NCBI RefSeq assembly: GCF_003254525.1
Contig: NZ_QFYS01000003.1
Coordinates: 186,001-250,000, forward strand
DNA from: Phenylobacterium kunshanense
Lineage (GTDB): Bacteria > Pseudomonadota > Alphaproteobacteria > Caulobacterales > Caulobacteraceae
DNA length: 64,000 nucleotides
Reading direction: 5' to 3'
Shown here one piece after another: positions 1-8,263 of the stretch. The notes beneath the pieces were generated by a model. The model was not told where the DNA came from. It saw nothing but the letters and a program-made list of their open reading frames with translations, and ran no database searches. A program made the translations under genes and the position numbers. Position 1 is the stretch's first letter, and each line of letters begins with the position of its first letter.

Positions 1-89
1 TCGGGGATCTGCGCGACGCCCAGAATGGGCACACCCCGATAGCCCTATTCCGCTGTGCGACACTTGAAGCGTCGTGCTAGATTCTGCGC

Positions 90-497
90 ATGAGCCGGTC
101 GCAAAGCCGTACGTACTTCGTCGCGAAGAATGCCACGGGCAGCTGGACCGTGACCCGATCGGGAGCTTCGTCGAAGGTGTTCGAGACGAAGGACGCCGCG
201 GTAAAGGCGGCGAGGCAGATCGTGCGTCAAGACGGCGGCGTGCTTGAGATCAAGAACAGCGACGGCCGCACCCAAAAGAGCTTCACGCTTGGTCGAGCGG
301 CCATGACCAAGCTGAATGAGGTCGAGGGTGTCACGCTATCTGGCGCGGGCAAGCGGACCTTCAAGGAGTTTGATCGCAAGGGACTGACGCCGAGCGAGCG
401 GCGCGCGAAGTTGCGCAAGGATCCGACTAAGCTGACGGCTGGGGTGAGGTCTCCACAGTCCCCGCGTTCCTCGCAGAGTGAACGAACGAAGGTCTAG
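90..497 (+). CDS. DUF2188-like protein, probable partner of Fic
   Basis: This is a 135-residue soluble protein. Residues 8-60 look like the small DUF2188 fold: a Tyr-Phe-Val strand, a Trp-Thr-Val-Thr-Arg strand, then a helix leading to GG(V)LEIKNSDGR. The C-terminal half is basic and Ser/Arg rich. It ends with TAG at 495-497, and the fic frame continues directly after that stop, so the two genes are co-transcribed and occupy one reading frame. The position suggests an antitoxin or modulator of the downstream Fic enzyme. The canonical Fic-inhibitory helix motif (S/T)xxxE(G/N) is not evident, so an antitoxin role is inference only. The start ATG at 90 is the first in frame. Confidence 0.6.
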   Translation: MSRSQSRTYFVAKNATGSWTVTRSGASSKVFETKDAAVKAARQIVRQDGGVLEIKNSDGRTQKSFTLGRAAMTKLNEVEGVTLSGAGKRTFKEFDRKGLTPSERRAKLRKDPTKLTAGVRSPQSPRSSQSERTKV

Positions 498-500
498 TCC

Positions 501-1091
501 CTGACGTTCGAAGGCTACTTCGTCGATGAGGACCCCTACCGCGCGAACGGCACGGAGGTGCTTCGCAATCTTCCCGGGATCGCGGATCCTGCGGCGCTCG
601 AGGCGTTCGAGACCTTCTCAGTCACGCAGCGGTCCGAAGAACCCTTCCCAGAGGGCGTCTTCGACGCAGATCATTTCTGCGCGATCCATCGCCATCTCTT
701 CCAGGACGTCTACGACTGGGCCGGCGAGCCCAGGACGATCCGCACGTTTAAGGATGGCAGTCCGTTCTGCTACCCGGAGAGCTTCGACCAGGAACTTTCG
801 AAGCTCTTTGGATGGCTGGCGGCGCGCGACCACTTGCACGGTCTGACGAGCGACGAGTTCGCAGAGGCGGCCGCGCACTTCCTGAGCGAGCTGAACGCAA
901 TTCATCTTTTCCGCGAGGGGAATGGGCGTGCTCAGTCCGCCTTCCTCGCCATGCTTGCGGCGGACGCCGGTCATCCACTTGATTTTGAGCGGCTCGACAC
1001 GGCCGCGTGGATGCAGGCGATGATTGTCAGCTTCTACAATGGAACAGAACTCCTGACCGCCCAGATCCGCCGGCTCATCGACGACGGGTAG
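501..1091 (+). CDS. fic: Fic/DOC family protein
   Basis: Fic enzymes transfer AMP or another nucleotide moiety onto hydroxyl side chains of target proteins. The active-site loop reads HLFREGNGRAQS, matching HxFx(D/E)GNGRxxR except that the final Arg is Ser, which may weaken phosphate binding. The usual Fic N terminus (DPYxxxGTxVLRN) is present only if translation starts upstream of GTG 558. The only plausible initiator there is CTG 501, preceded by AAGG at about nine bases. The frame is continuous with the DUF2188 gene, separated only by TAG 495-497 and one codon. Length from CTG is 196 residues, normal for a Fic domain. The fold is confidently called; the start and catalytic competence are uncertain. 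Confidence 0.8.
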   Translation: MTFEGYFVDEDPYRANGTEVLRNLPGIADPAALEAFETFSVTQRSEEPFPEGVFDADHFCAIHRHLFQDVYDWAGEPRTIRTFKDGSPFCYPESFDQELSKLFGWLAARDHLHGLTSDEFAEAAAHFLSELNAIHLFREGNGRAQSAFLAMLAADAGHPLDFERLDTAAWMQAMIVSFYNGTELLTAQIRRLIDDG

Positions 1092-1226
1092 AGGGGCGGC
1101 CGGCCTAATCTCCGCAAAACCTGCGGAGAATGCCGTCTCCATTCTCCGCAGGTACCTTGCCTGCGGCTCGTGTTCTGCCATCCGGCGAAGTTCGCCTTGG
1201 AAAGCCTGAATTCAAGTCGCGTCCGG

Positions 1227-2135
1227 CTAGGCCAGGACCTCGGCCAGCAACCGGGCCTGGATCGCACGGACTTCGGGGGGCAGGGCCTCTAGTCGCGCCT
1301 GGCGGCCGCGCACGGCGGGCAGGTCTGCGATGATCGGCGCTGAGAGAAGGGACCAATCGGGCGCGCCGGTCTTGAACGACATCAGGAATTGGCGGTGGTC
1401 AGCGGGCATCTCGCGGACCATCACCTGAATGGTCCGCTCCCGTATCTGCTCCAGCGACCCGAGCGAGGTCGGGAGGGAGGTCATGCCGACGAACTCCTGG
1501 TCGTAGCGGGGCTGCAGCGGCCGCGTCGGAGCCTTGAGGATCCGGTGCATCGGACGCGGGCTGCTCAGGAGGTAGGCGATGAAGGCGACCCGAAGATCGT
1601 CGTCGATCCCCTCGGCGTCCAGCAGAAGGCCGGCATCGAACAGGTCACGTGGATGCTGCCGATCGAGTGCGGCGACGAGCTTCCCCGCGTACAGGTCAGC
1701 ATGGGACACAACTGGCGCTTCGACGAAGCCGAAGCGGTCTTCCACCGCTGGCGTGACGGTGCGCGTGGCGGCGTCGAAGACGACGCCGCGGGACACGGGT
1801 GTGACCTCAATCTTCACAGGCGCGCCCGCCTGCACGTGGGCCTTGACCATCTGGCCCTCGGCATTGCGCGCCAGGTTCACCTGGGCGTTGGGGATGCGTT
1901 CGCGAATTCGGCCTGCGATACGCGTCAGCGCCGCCTCGATACGGGCCACGGATGTGGCCCAGTCCTCGATCGGCAGATAGGTGAGGTCAATGTCGACGGA
2001 CAGTCGGGGCAGGTCGCGCACGAAGAGGTTGATGGCGGTGCCGCCCTTCAGCGCGAAGACCTCTTCCTCTGCCACGCCCGGCAGGATGCGGACGAGCAAC
2101 TGGACCTGCCGCTCGTAGGCCTCATGCGTCGGCAT
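1227..2135 (-). CDS. abiEii: AbiEii/AbiGii-type nucleotidyltransferase toxin
   Basis: This is the toxin half of a type IV toxin-antitoxin or abortive infection pair, 302 residues. Near residue 28 it has the nucleotidyltransferase signature KGGTAINLF followed by SVDIDL, the GG...DxDL metal site of the DNA polymerase beta-like fold. Further on is the family motif ADLYAGKLVAALDRQHPRDLFD. Known AbiEii enzymes are GTP-binding nucleotidyltransferases that act on RNA and stop growth during phage infection. The ATG at 2135 overlaps the end of abiEi by 14 bases, so the pair is translationally coupled. A longer frame exists upstream but lies inside abiEi. Confidence 0.87.
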   Translation of the reverse strand: MPTHEAYERQVQLLVRILPGVAEEEVFALKGGTAINLFVRDLPRLSVDIDLTYLPIEDWATSVARIEAALTRIAGRIRERIPNAQVNLARNAEGQMVKAHVQAGAPVKIEVTPVSRGVVFDAATRTVTPAVEDRFGFVEAPVVSHADLYAGKLVAALDRQHPRDLFDAGLLLDAEGIDDDLRVAFIAYLLSSPRPMHRILKAPTRPLQPRYDQEFVGMTSLPTSLGSLEQIRERTIQVMVREMPADHRQFLMSFKTGAPDWSLLSAPIIADLPAVRGRQARLEALPPEVRAIQARLLAEVLA

Positions 2136-2985
2136 CGAGGTCCTCGGGCAACGTGATCTGGAATTGAGGATCGAGGCGCCCGCCCCGCACGAGCACGCGC
2201 TTGCCGGACCCCAGGTCGAAGTCCTTGGGGTCGAGACGCGATAGCCAGGCGTGTCCATGGCGGGTCGCGAAATAGAAGAAGAGCCGCTTCACCTTCACGC
2301 TTCGACAGAGCCGAAGGAGGGCGGCCATGCGGCGGGGGCTGAGCGTACTCAGGCCTTCGACGAGCTTGTCTACTTGGTGGAAGCTCTCCTTGCCGGGCAG
2401 GCCGTCGATCGTTTCCAGCAGCGCACGTTCCGGCGTCGACACCACCAGGGGCCACTCGCCCTGACCGGCCGGCAGCTTGCGAGCCGAGTCTGCGAGCGGC
2501 GGGGGAACACTGCGGTCGAGGGCGTCCGCGTCCTGTACGAGGACCGGGCCTGCCGCGAGCGGGTCGTCCCGGAACAGCCGGCCGCTGTTGTGATAGCGGA
2601 AGCGTTGAGCCACGCCGAGGGCGTCGATCCATCCTGGCGGGGGGGTGGGCCCGTAGAGATGGATGTCGCGCAGGTCCGCCGCCAGGTAGTGTCCCAGGCC
2701 CTGGAGATCGAGCGACGTGCGCCCGCCGACGAGAAGGGACTTCCCCAGCATCGTCTGCAGGGAGATGACCACCTGTTCCCAGCGGACACCAATCTGTGGG
2801 CGACGATAGACGCCGTACGCGGGCTGCTCCAGCCAGCCTCCTGAGACATATTGGCTTCGGAGGGACCGGGAATAGTCATGCGCGGTCATCCACGACGCGT
2901 CGACGAACAGCCCCTGCGGCAGCTCGCGCATGAGCTGGTTTAGTTTTCCATCTCCGCGCTTAGTCATACTGTACATCATGGGCAA
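2122..2985 (-). CDS. abiEi: AbiEi-type antitoxin and autorepressor
   Basis: This 287-residue protein is the cognate antitoxin of the AbiE system. The N-terminal part (about 10-75) looks like the winged-helix domain of AbiEi (AbiEi_3_N type). The region around 85-110, with LLVGGRTSLDLQGLGHYL, and the later STPERALLETIDGLP are typical of the C-terminal antitoxin domain. AbiEi proteins repress their own promoter by binding inverted repeats, and a perfect 8-bp palindrome lies 38 bases upstream at 3023-3041. The start could be ATG 2985 or the internal ATG at 2967 (MTKRGDGK). It precedes and overlaps abiEii. Confidence 0.85.
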   Translation of the reverse strand: MPMMYSMTKRGDGKLNQLMRELPQGLFVDASWMTAHDYSRSLRSQYVSGGWLEQPAYGVYRRPQIGVRWEQVVISLQTMLGKSLLVGGRTSLDLQGLGHYLAADLRDIHLYGPTPPPGWIDALGVAQRFRYHNSGRLFRDDPLAAGPVLVQDADALDRSVPPPLADSARKLPAGQGEWPLVVSTPERALLETIDGLPGKESFHQVDKLVEGLSTLSPRRMAALLRLCRSVKVKRLFFYFATRHGHAWLSRLDPKDFDLGSGKRVLVRGGRLDPQFQITLPEDLDADA

Positions 2986-3022
2986 CTCTCAAACCATATC
3001 AAGGTTTAAAATTGTGACTCAA

Positions 3023-3041
3023 CGCTAAGTCAAACTTAGCG
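3023..3041. promoter_or_regulatory. Palindromic operator candidate upstream of abiEi
   Basis: CGCTAAGT (3023-3030) and ACTTAGCG (3034-3041) are perfect 8-bp inverted arms separated by CAA. The surroundings are AT-rich compared with the rest of the window, as expected for a promoter. AbiEi family antitoxins are known to bind such repeats for negative autoregulation. Assignment as the AbiEi operator is inference from position. Confidence 0.55.
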
Positions 3042-3202
3042 CTGGGGGAGATAATTAAACCAATGAGCCTTAGGCGCCTGCATGTCGCCCAAATCACGCG
3101 CGCCCAATTCGATCGAGCTCGATAAAAATTTCGAGCCATTCGGCCCGCTTGTTGCACCATAAATCGTGCGTATAGGCGCTTTAGGCACGGTTTTTGGCGT
3201 CA

Positions 3203-3625
3203 CTAGCGTTCGGGCTCCTCGTCATCGAGCCATTCGTCGAGACAGCCCGCATCGAGCCAGTCCGCTTCCTCCGGATGCCGCGGCGGCAGATCGGGCGGTG
3301 AGCGAAGCGCCGCACCGTAGACTTGCAGGTCCTCCAGCGCCGCCGCCGATAGGGGATCGAGTTCGTCGCAGTGGGCGTGGGCCCAGGCCAGCCAGCTCCG
3401 CATTTCGGCGGTAAGCGCCGCGCCGGCGCACCGATCCTCGAGGGCGCCTAGGAACGCGCGCAGGCGCCCCACGCTGCGCCAGCGCCGAGCGGCGTCGTCC
3501 AGGAAGGCTTCCTGGCCCTTGATCAACCTGTCGTATTGCACGCGCGATGCCGCCAGCCGATAGGCGTCCTCGATCGGCAAGCCAGGGAACGCATAGGGGA
3601 TGAACGGCTTGCCGCGGTCCGTCAT
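3203..3625 (-). CDS. Hypothetical protein downstream of recombinase
   Basis: This is a 140-residue soluble protein of unknown function. It is helical, Ala/Arg/Leu rich and ends in a strongly acidic tail (DEWLDDEEPER). No motif was recognised. ATG 3625 lies 34 bases after the stop of the large recombinase on the same strand, so the two are probably one operon. The gene may encode an accessory factor of that recombinase, but nothing in the sequence proves it. Confidence 0.55.
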   Translation of the reverse strand: MTDRGKPFIPYAFPGLPIEDAYRLAASRVQYDRLIKGQEAFLDDAARRWRSVGRLRAFLGALEDRCAGAALTAEMRSWLAWAHAHCDELDPLSAAALEDLQVYGAALRSPPDLPPRHPEEADWLDAGCLDEWLDDEEPER

Positions 3626-3659
3626 TCCGCCGCCCACGCGCGATTGAGCACTTCGGCGG

Positions 3660-5696
3660 CTATGGCCGCCTTGTCCTGCGGCAGGAGCGGCCGTAGTGCT
3701 GGGCGACGGTCTCGGGTGTGTCCTGGATCGCGTAGCTCGCCTGCTCATAGGAGCCGGTCTGCTTGAGGATGTGGGTGGCCAGCACGTCGCGGATGCTGTG
3801 CGGCCCGTGCGGCAACAGCCCGGGAATGGCGCCGCGGCCCGTGTAGGGATTGTAGATCCCGTAGCGCTGGATGATCCAACGCCAGGCCTCGTAGAAGGTG
3901 TTCTGATCGTAGGCCGCCTCGGACCGGCTGGCCTTCACGGTCTTTACGAAGAAGGTCCCGGGGTCGGGCGCGCGGCCGAGCAGGCGCGGGCGATGGACTC
4001 CGACGTAGTCGTCGATCTCCCGGTACAGCCCGCCGATGTCGGGCAGCAGCAACCGGAAGGGACGTCCGTTGAAGAACGACGACTTCGCGTTTTTGAAGGC
4101 GTTCGCCGGAACGAAGACCTCCCAGCCGGCATCCCGCTCGCTCCAGCGGAGCTCGCCGCGGGCCTGGTCCCGGAGGCGTCGCTCGGTCCTGGGCGCCTGG
4201 TCCTTCGGGGAGACCAGCAGCTGGCGCAGGTTCTTCTGGCGAAAACCGAGGTGCAGCCCTAATCGGATCATCAGATAGGCCCGCGCGCTCTCCGCCGCGG
4301 CGAGCGGGTAGCGGCGGGGGCAGGGGCGGAGGGCCAGCACCTCATCGGCGATCTTGCGGTATTCCCCCACCGGGCTGTCGGCCTCGAGAACCGTCAGGAT
4401 GGGCTCGAACGGATCGTGGTGGACCTGGGCGATGCGGGCGATCTCCTTCGACCGGGCCAGCGCGAAGCGATGCAGGCGTGCGCAAGCGGCCGGCCAATCT
4501 TCGCGAATGGCCTGGACGTCGTCCACGGAGACGAGGCCAGGGATCGCCTCCAGGCGGTCGGCGAGGGCAGGCGTCTGCGCTATCCAACCGGCCTCCTCGC
4601 CCGTTAGGGCGACGGCGATCGAGAGCATGTCGACCTCCCACGCCGTGTAGAAGCCGCGCCGCCGCTCGCGCCATTGCAGGTACCAGTCCCAGACCGCGGG
4701 GGCCGTCAGGAGCGCGAAGGTGAGGGAGGAGACCGGCGCGCCGAAGCCGCGGACGGGCCCCTCCGGCGGCGCGGCCAGCGCACCGAAGAGCAGGCCGAAG
4801 TGCTCGACCTTCTGCGAGGCGGTTTCGGCGCCCCAGGTGCCTCTGCGCCGATAGCCGGCGGGGCTCAGGGTGGCCGTCTTGAAGGCCAGCAGAGCCGCCA
4901 TTTCCTGGGCGAGCCGGGGCGGGGCGATGATCGTGCCTCCGGATCGACGCTCCGCCAGACCGCCTTCGTCCGAGCACCTGCGGACGCCCTGCAGGGCCGG
5001 GAAACGCACGGCGAAGCGATGGCGGGCGGCGTTTGCTTGGTAGCGGCGGTAATCCGTTGCGCCCGTCACCACGACGCGCCGAACCCACTCCAGGATCTCC
5101 TCCTGGTCCTTGGGCGGAAGGCGATCGAAATCATCCGGCAGATGCCAGGCCAAGCGGCGACGCTCGGCCGAGCTAATTCCCGGCATCGACTGACCCTTCG
5201 TGGCCCGAGCTGGGTGCGGCAGCCGGCGGCGGAAGTATCCGGGCTCGAGTCCCCAGCGGCGCTCAAGGAACGCCAGCACCGCCAGACTGTCGGCGTAAAC
5301 CGGCGCCTTCTGACCGATGCGCCACATGCGCAGCGTGGAGGCCTCGACGGGCAGGCCGGACGCCGCCAGCTCTCGGCACAGCGCCATGGTGCGTTCGTGG
5401 TGTCGGGTTAGCTCCCGGTCGAGGGAGACATGGAAGGGCTCCGTTCCGTCCGTGGCGCGCGTTGGCTCAGGGCGGGACGGTGGCGCGGGGGGAGGACGAG
5501 AGTTCGCCTCTGCGTGAGCCAGGGTGCGCCGCGTGGCGGTCGCCGAGGGCGCGGTCGCGAGGGTGGTGTTGCGGGCGGAATGAGGGGCGCTTTGCGGAGC
5601 TCGCGCCGCAGCGCTTCCAGCCCGGGCCGCAGGACATCGCGCCCTCTGACGAGCGCCTCGGCGTCGATGCCGCAATCGTCCGCAATCGCCCGCCAA
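3660..5696 (-). CDS. Large tyrosine-recombinase-like integrase (N terminus uncertain)
   Basis: The C-terminal third carries the tyrosine recombinase arrangement: a GFRQKNLRQL segment as the probable first catalytic Arg, HSIRDVLATH as the His-x-x-Arg box, and AQHYGRS with the likely nucleophilic Tyr close to the end. The middle region, several hundred residues with PPKDQEEILEWVRR and similar, is not assignable and is long for a phage integrase. The first ~80 residues of this frame are low-complexity Ala/Arg/Pro and look out of frame; credible sequence begins around DGTEPFHVSLDREL. The frame at 5408-5827 on the same strand probably supplies the true N terminus through a one-base shift. It may move an older island on the left side of this window. 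Confidence 0.65.
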   Translation of the reverse strand: MAGDCGRLRHRRRGARQRARCPAARAGSAAARAPQSAPHSARNTTLATAPSATATRRTLAHAEANSRPPPAPPSRPEPTRATDGTEPFHVSLDRELTRHHERTMALCRELAASGLPVEASTLRMWRIGQKAPVYADSLAVLAFLERRWGLEPGYFRRRLPHPARATKGQSMPGISSAERRRLAWHLPDDFDRLPPKDQEEILEWVRRVVVTGATDYRRYQANAARHRFAVRFPALQGVRRCSDEGGLAERRSGGTIIAPPRLAQEMAALLAFKTATLSPAGYRRRGTWGAETASQKVEHFGLLFGALAAPPEGPVRGFGAPVSSLTFALLTAPAVWDWYLQWRERRRGFYTAWEVDMLSIAVALTGEEAGWIAQTPALADRLEAIPGLVSVDDVQAIREDWPAACARLHRFALARSKEIARIAQVHHDPFEPILTVLEADSPVGEYRKIADEVLALRPCPRRYPLAAAESARAYLMIRLGLHLGFRQKNLRQLLVSPKDQAPRTERRLRDQARGELRWSERDAGWEVFVPANAFKNAKSSFFNGRPFRLLLPDIGGLYREIDDYVGVHRPRLLGRAPDPGTFFVKTVKASRSEAAYDQNTFYEAWRWIIQRYGIYNPYTGRGAIPGLLPHGPHSIRDVLATHILKQTGSYEQASYAIQDTPETVAQHYGRSCRRTRRP

Positions 5697-5827
5697 TCGA
5701 GGCCCTGGCCGCGAGCCGGAAGGCGTTCGTTGCGGTGGAGAAGCTCCACTAAGTGAAGCCTAAGTTTCTCGACGTCCCGCGGCGAGAGCACCATCGGCCC
5801 TCGCAGCTTCACGAAGTCTGAGATCAT
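5408..5827 (-). pseudogene. Probable displaced N-terminal segment of the recombinase
   Basis: The first 75 residues of this frame (MVLSPRDVEKLRLHLVELL, then LDWRAIADDCGIDAEAL) look like genuine coding sequence with a helix-turn-helix-like segment. The remainder degenerates into Arg/Pro repeats where the overlapping integrase frame becomes plausible. The frames differ by one base, and the switch would lie in the GC-rich stretch around 5470-5600. Either the integrase gene is frameshifted, the read has an indel, or this is a separate small DNA-binding protein. Confidence 0.4.
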
Positions 5828-5904
5828 CCGCGAAAATGCGGGGTTGCGCCGCTCTCGGGCCAGGGTCGCCGTCCTTGTTGGAGGTTTCGCGTCATGCGGT
5901 AAGG

Positions 5905-5971
5905 ACGGCAGAGACGCTGTTGACGCTGTCGCACCCTACGACCGGAAAGGCAAAGGCTGTGGATAGCTTGA
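5905..5971. repeat. Direct repeat copy 1 flanking the phosphatase gene
   Basis: This copy aligns without gaps to 6691-6757 at a constant offset of 786 bases. Identical blocks include ACGGCAGAGACG (5905-5916), GTCGCAC (5928-5934) and GCTGTGGATAGCTTGA (5956-5971). Weaker similarity resumes near 6068-6108 against 6804-6844, after a 50-base length difference. No gene is supported in 5828-6070; this repeat is the only structure seen there. Confidence 0.7.
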
Positions 5972-6070
5972 AGCTCGCCAGTGCGAGACGAGCGCATCGT
6001 AGGCGCGCAACGCCTTGCACGAAGCTCTTAAGCGACGCAGACGCCTGTCCCGGAGCCAACGTTACTCAGC

Positions 6071-6647
6071 TCATAGCCAAGAATACAGGTTTGGATTAGC
6101 CAACAAGAAGCGGCGACGGGTGGCACGCTGCTCCTGCAAACCAGGCATCGCAATTTCCCACGCCGACACGGCGGCTACCAAGGCGCCGTTTCGTCCAAGG
6201 ACCTCGTCGGCGAGCTTGACAACAACCAGGTTGGGGGTGGCCTGCGGGCGGATCGCAAGCAGGCGATCCAGCGCGGCCTGCTCTCTGCCCGGACCAGCCC
6301 GGTCCGCGAGAATGGCCAGGGCGACCGCCGCCGACCGACCCACGCCGTGGAAGCAATGCACCAGGAGTGCGCGGCCCACATGCACACGCGCGAACGCGAG
6401 AGCCTCCCTGACCTGATCCGGCGTCGCCACCCGAACGCCAAGCGTGTCGTCGTCGACATCCTCGAACGCGAGTACACGCGGGAGCTGGATGGCGATGGAA
6501 GCGAAGCCGGTTTGCTGGGCGGCATTCCGGATCCTCCAGCGTGAGCACGGCGTCGAACCGACGCTTGTGCTTCCGCGCCTGTGAAAGCCCGGCGACCGTG
6601 AGGTCGCCCGGTCGGCGTTCGATGGATGAAGACTGAAGGCGGGTCAT
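6071..6647 (-). pseudogene. Frameshifted protein tyrosine/dual-specificity phosphatase
   Basis: The second half contains HCFHGVGRSAA, the HCx5R(S/T) active-site loop of protein tyrosine phosphatases. Sequence typical of this small phosphatase family surrounds it (VLAFEDVDDD upstream, RPQATPNLVVVKLADE downstream). The first half is in another frame: ATG 6647, then RRFDAVLTLEDPE and RLRFHRHPAP. The two frames join near 6480-6490, so one base has been gained or lost. Restoring the frame would give a protein of about 190 residues. The gene is either inactive or carries a sequencing error. It sits exactly between the two copies of a direct repeat. Confidence 0.7.
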
Positions 6648-6690
6648 GGTCCGTCGTTCGATGCGCTGGTTCCCCGCCATGTGGCGGCGT

Positions 6691-6757
6691 ACGGCAGAGA
6701 CGTCGTTGAGGCCGTCGCACCGGAACACGGCGTCAGCGAAAGCTGTGGATAGCTTGA
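6691..6757. repeat. Direct repeat copy 2 flanking the phosphatase gene
   Basis: This is the second copy of the repeat at 5905-5971, same orientation, offset 786 bases. It holds ACGGCAGAGACG (6691-6702) and GCTGTGGATAGCTTGA (6742-6757). The similarity appears to be at DNA level around a gene rather than part of a recognised insertion sequence. Confidence 0.7.
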
Positions 6758-6905
6758 CGCTGACCTGCGCGGGACGACCGGCCTCGCAGGCCTACGGTCA
6801 TTCAGTCCATCGCCGGGAGTACAGATGCGGATTGGCCACCAATCACCGGAGTCGTCGCGCGCTTTTCGTTGAGCCCAGCCGTCGCATCCTCCCGCGTTAC
6901 CGAAC

Positions 6906-7463
6906 TCATGGGAGCTTGACCGGTCCCTTACCGGCCGTCCCTGCAGAGGGCACGTCGAACACCACCGCAGGTCGATCGGGCGTCAGCGGCAGCACCAGCC
7001 GCCATGCCGCGGATATGATACGGGGCTCCTGGCCGTCCTTGAATGGCCGCAGCGCCCAGTCGGTCGGGTCGAGATAGCTGGCGCCCCGCGCCTTGCGCCG
7101 CGTCACCACCAGACGGACACCGCCCTTACCCAGCGCGACCTGGCCGACTTCGGCGAGCGTGAAGCCAGGTGGAGACGTGGCGCCCCCGAGGTCCCATTCG
7201 AGGGCAATCGACGGTCCGGTCACGACACCGAATCCCGTCTCGTCCTCATCGATGTCGAAGATGCAGCCGGTCGGCGCCTCCGGCCCAGGCGTGAGTTGCA
7301 TGAGCCCGGCCTTGTCGCCGAGCGTCACGCGCAGGAAGAGCAACACCGCGCCGCCTTCCACCGGGGCCGGCTCCAGGACCAGGGTGCCCGGCGGGAAATT
7401 CACGAGATCGTCCTGCCGCAACAGGGGCGTGGGAATCCAGGCTGGCGGGCGGGTGATGGTCAT
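6906..7463 (-). CDS. Hypothetical protein, third gene of overlapping operon
   Basis: This 185-residue protein has no signal peptide or membrane segment. Predicted beta-rich stretches such as GTLVLEPAPVEGGAVLLFLRVTLG alternate with acidic loops (DIDEDETGFG). No known domain was recognised. Its ATG overlaps the stop of the preceding gene by four bases (ATGA), showing translational coupling. It ends the three-gene operon that diverges from the TIR gene. Confidence 0.6.
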   Translation of the reverse strand: MTITRPPAWIPTPLLRQDDLVNFPPGTLVLEPAPVEGGAVLLFLRVTLGDKAGLMQLTPGPEAPTGCIFDIDEDETGFGVVTGPSIALEWDLGGATSPPGFTLAEVGQVALGKGGVRLVVTRRKARGASYLDPTDWALRPFKDGQEPRIISAAWRLVLPLTPDRPAVVFDVPSAGTAGKGPVKLP

Positions 7464-7996
7464 GCGGCGGCTCCAGGTCCCGCCGCGCGGACGGGATTAA
7501 TGTAGACAGGCTCGGACTGCGGGATCGTGATGCGGACGCGCCAGCCTCCGAACACCGTGTCGAGCTCGGACTCCATACCCTTGGTCCAATCGCTGAGGCG
7601 GATGGGCGTGTTGAACGGATAGCGCCCGAGCGGGTGCAGGCCGACGATGAGCGCACATCCGCTAGCTCCGCACGCCAGTTCCCCGGCGCGTGCGTCGCGA
7701 ACCCCCCAACCGCGCACAGGGGCCTCAAGGTCCGCTTCTAAAGAGAACTCGAGACCGACTTGGTAGGCCCGCTCGTCGTTGCCGGTGACCTCGACCGCTC
7801 TGTGCCCGTCGAGGTTCTCCTGTCCGAGGACTGGCAGCACAAAGCGACCATCGTCGAAATCGAAGCGGATGCCGAGCTTGGCGCTCTTCTCGCCGCCGTG
7901 CGCCATCCGCAGGACAAGCCGCCCGGGCGCTATATCGCTAACCGGCCGAGACAGCAGGGCGTGGGCCGGCAGGAAGAGCCGAGACAACGCCGTCAT
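7460..7996 (-). CDS. Hypothetical protein, second gene of overlapping operon
   Basis: This is a 178-residue protein of unknown function, apparently beta-rich, with no membrane segment. It holds a small cysteine pair (LACGASGCAL) near residue 108. Both ends overlap its neighbours by four bases (ATGA), so it is made in step with them. Reading direction and codon use support real coding. No fold or function can be assigned. Confidence 0.6.
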   Translation of the reverse strand: MTALSRLFLPAHALLSRPVSDIAPGRLVLRMAHGGEKSAKLGIRFDFDDGRFVLPVLGQENLDGHRAVEVTGNDERAYQVGLEFSLEADLEAPVRGWGVRDARAGELACGASGCALIVGLHPLGRYPFNTPIRLSDWTKGMESELDTVFGGWRVRITIPQSEPVYINPVRAAGPGAAA

Positions 7997-8205
7997 GTAT
8001 CGTCGCCCATCTCGAGCGCCTCTTGCGCGGCGATGAACACCTTCGCGTCCGTCTCCGAGAGACGCCAGTTCGGGATCGGGTCACGATCCTGCGTGACCAG
8101 GTTGCCGCGGCGAACCGTACGAAGCGCCCCGGTCCCTGAGTCCCCATCGGGGTTCTTGCCCCGCGCGGCGCAGATGGCGCGCGCGACGCGTTCGATCTTG
8201 TCCAT
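7993..8205 (-). CDS. Small hypothetical protein, first gene of operon
   Basis: Counting from ATG 8205 the protein has 70 residues. It begins MDKIERVARAICAARGKNPDG and ends with a WRLSETDAKVFIAAQEALE helix. This layout resembles small prophage or island proteins of unknown function. GAGGGGCGG about ten bases before ATG 8205 favours this start over ATG 8250. It heads the operon 8205-6906 and is divergent from the TIR gene, whose start is 58 bases away, so both promoters must lie in or near that gap. Confidence 0.55.
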   Translation of the reverse strand: MDKIERVARAICAARGKNPDGDSGTGALRTVRRGNLVTQDRDPIPNWRLSETDAKVFIAAQEALEMGDDT

Positions 8206-8263
8206 CGGCGGTCCGCCCCTCCATCTAGGGTCAAGGTATTCGCGAATCACCTCGGAGCCACGC

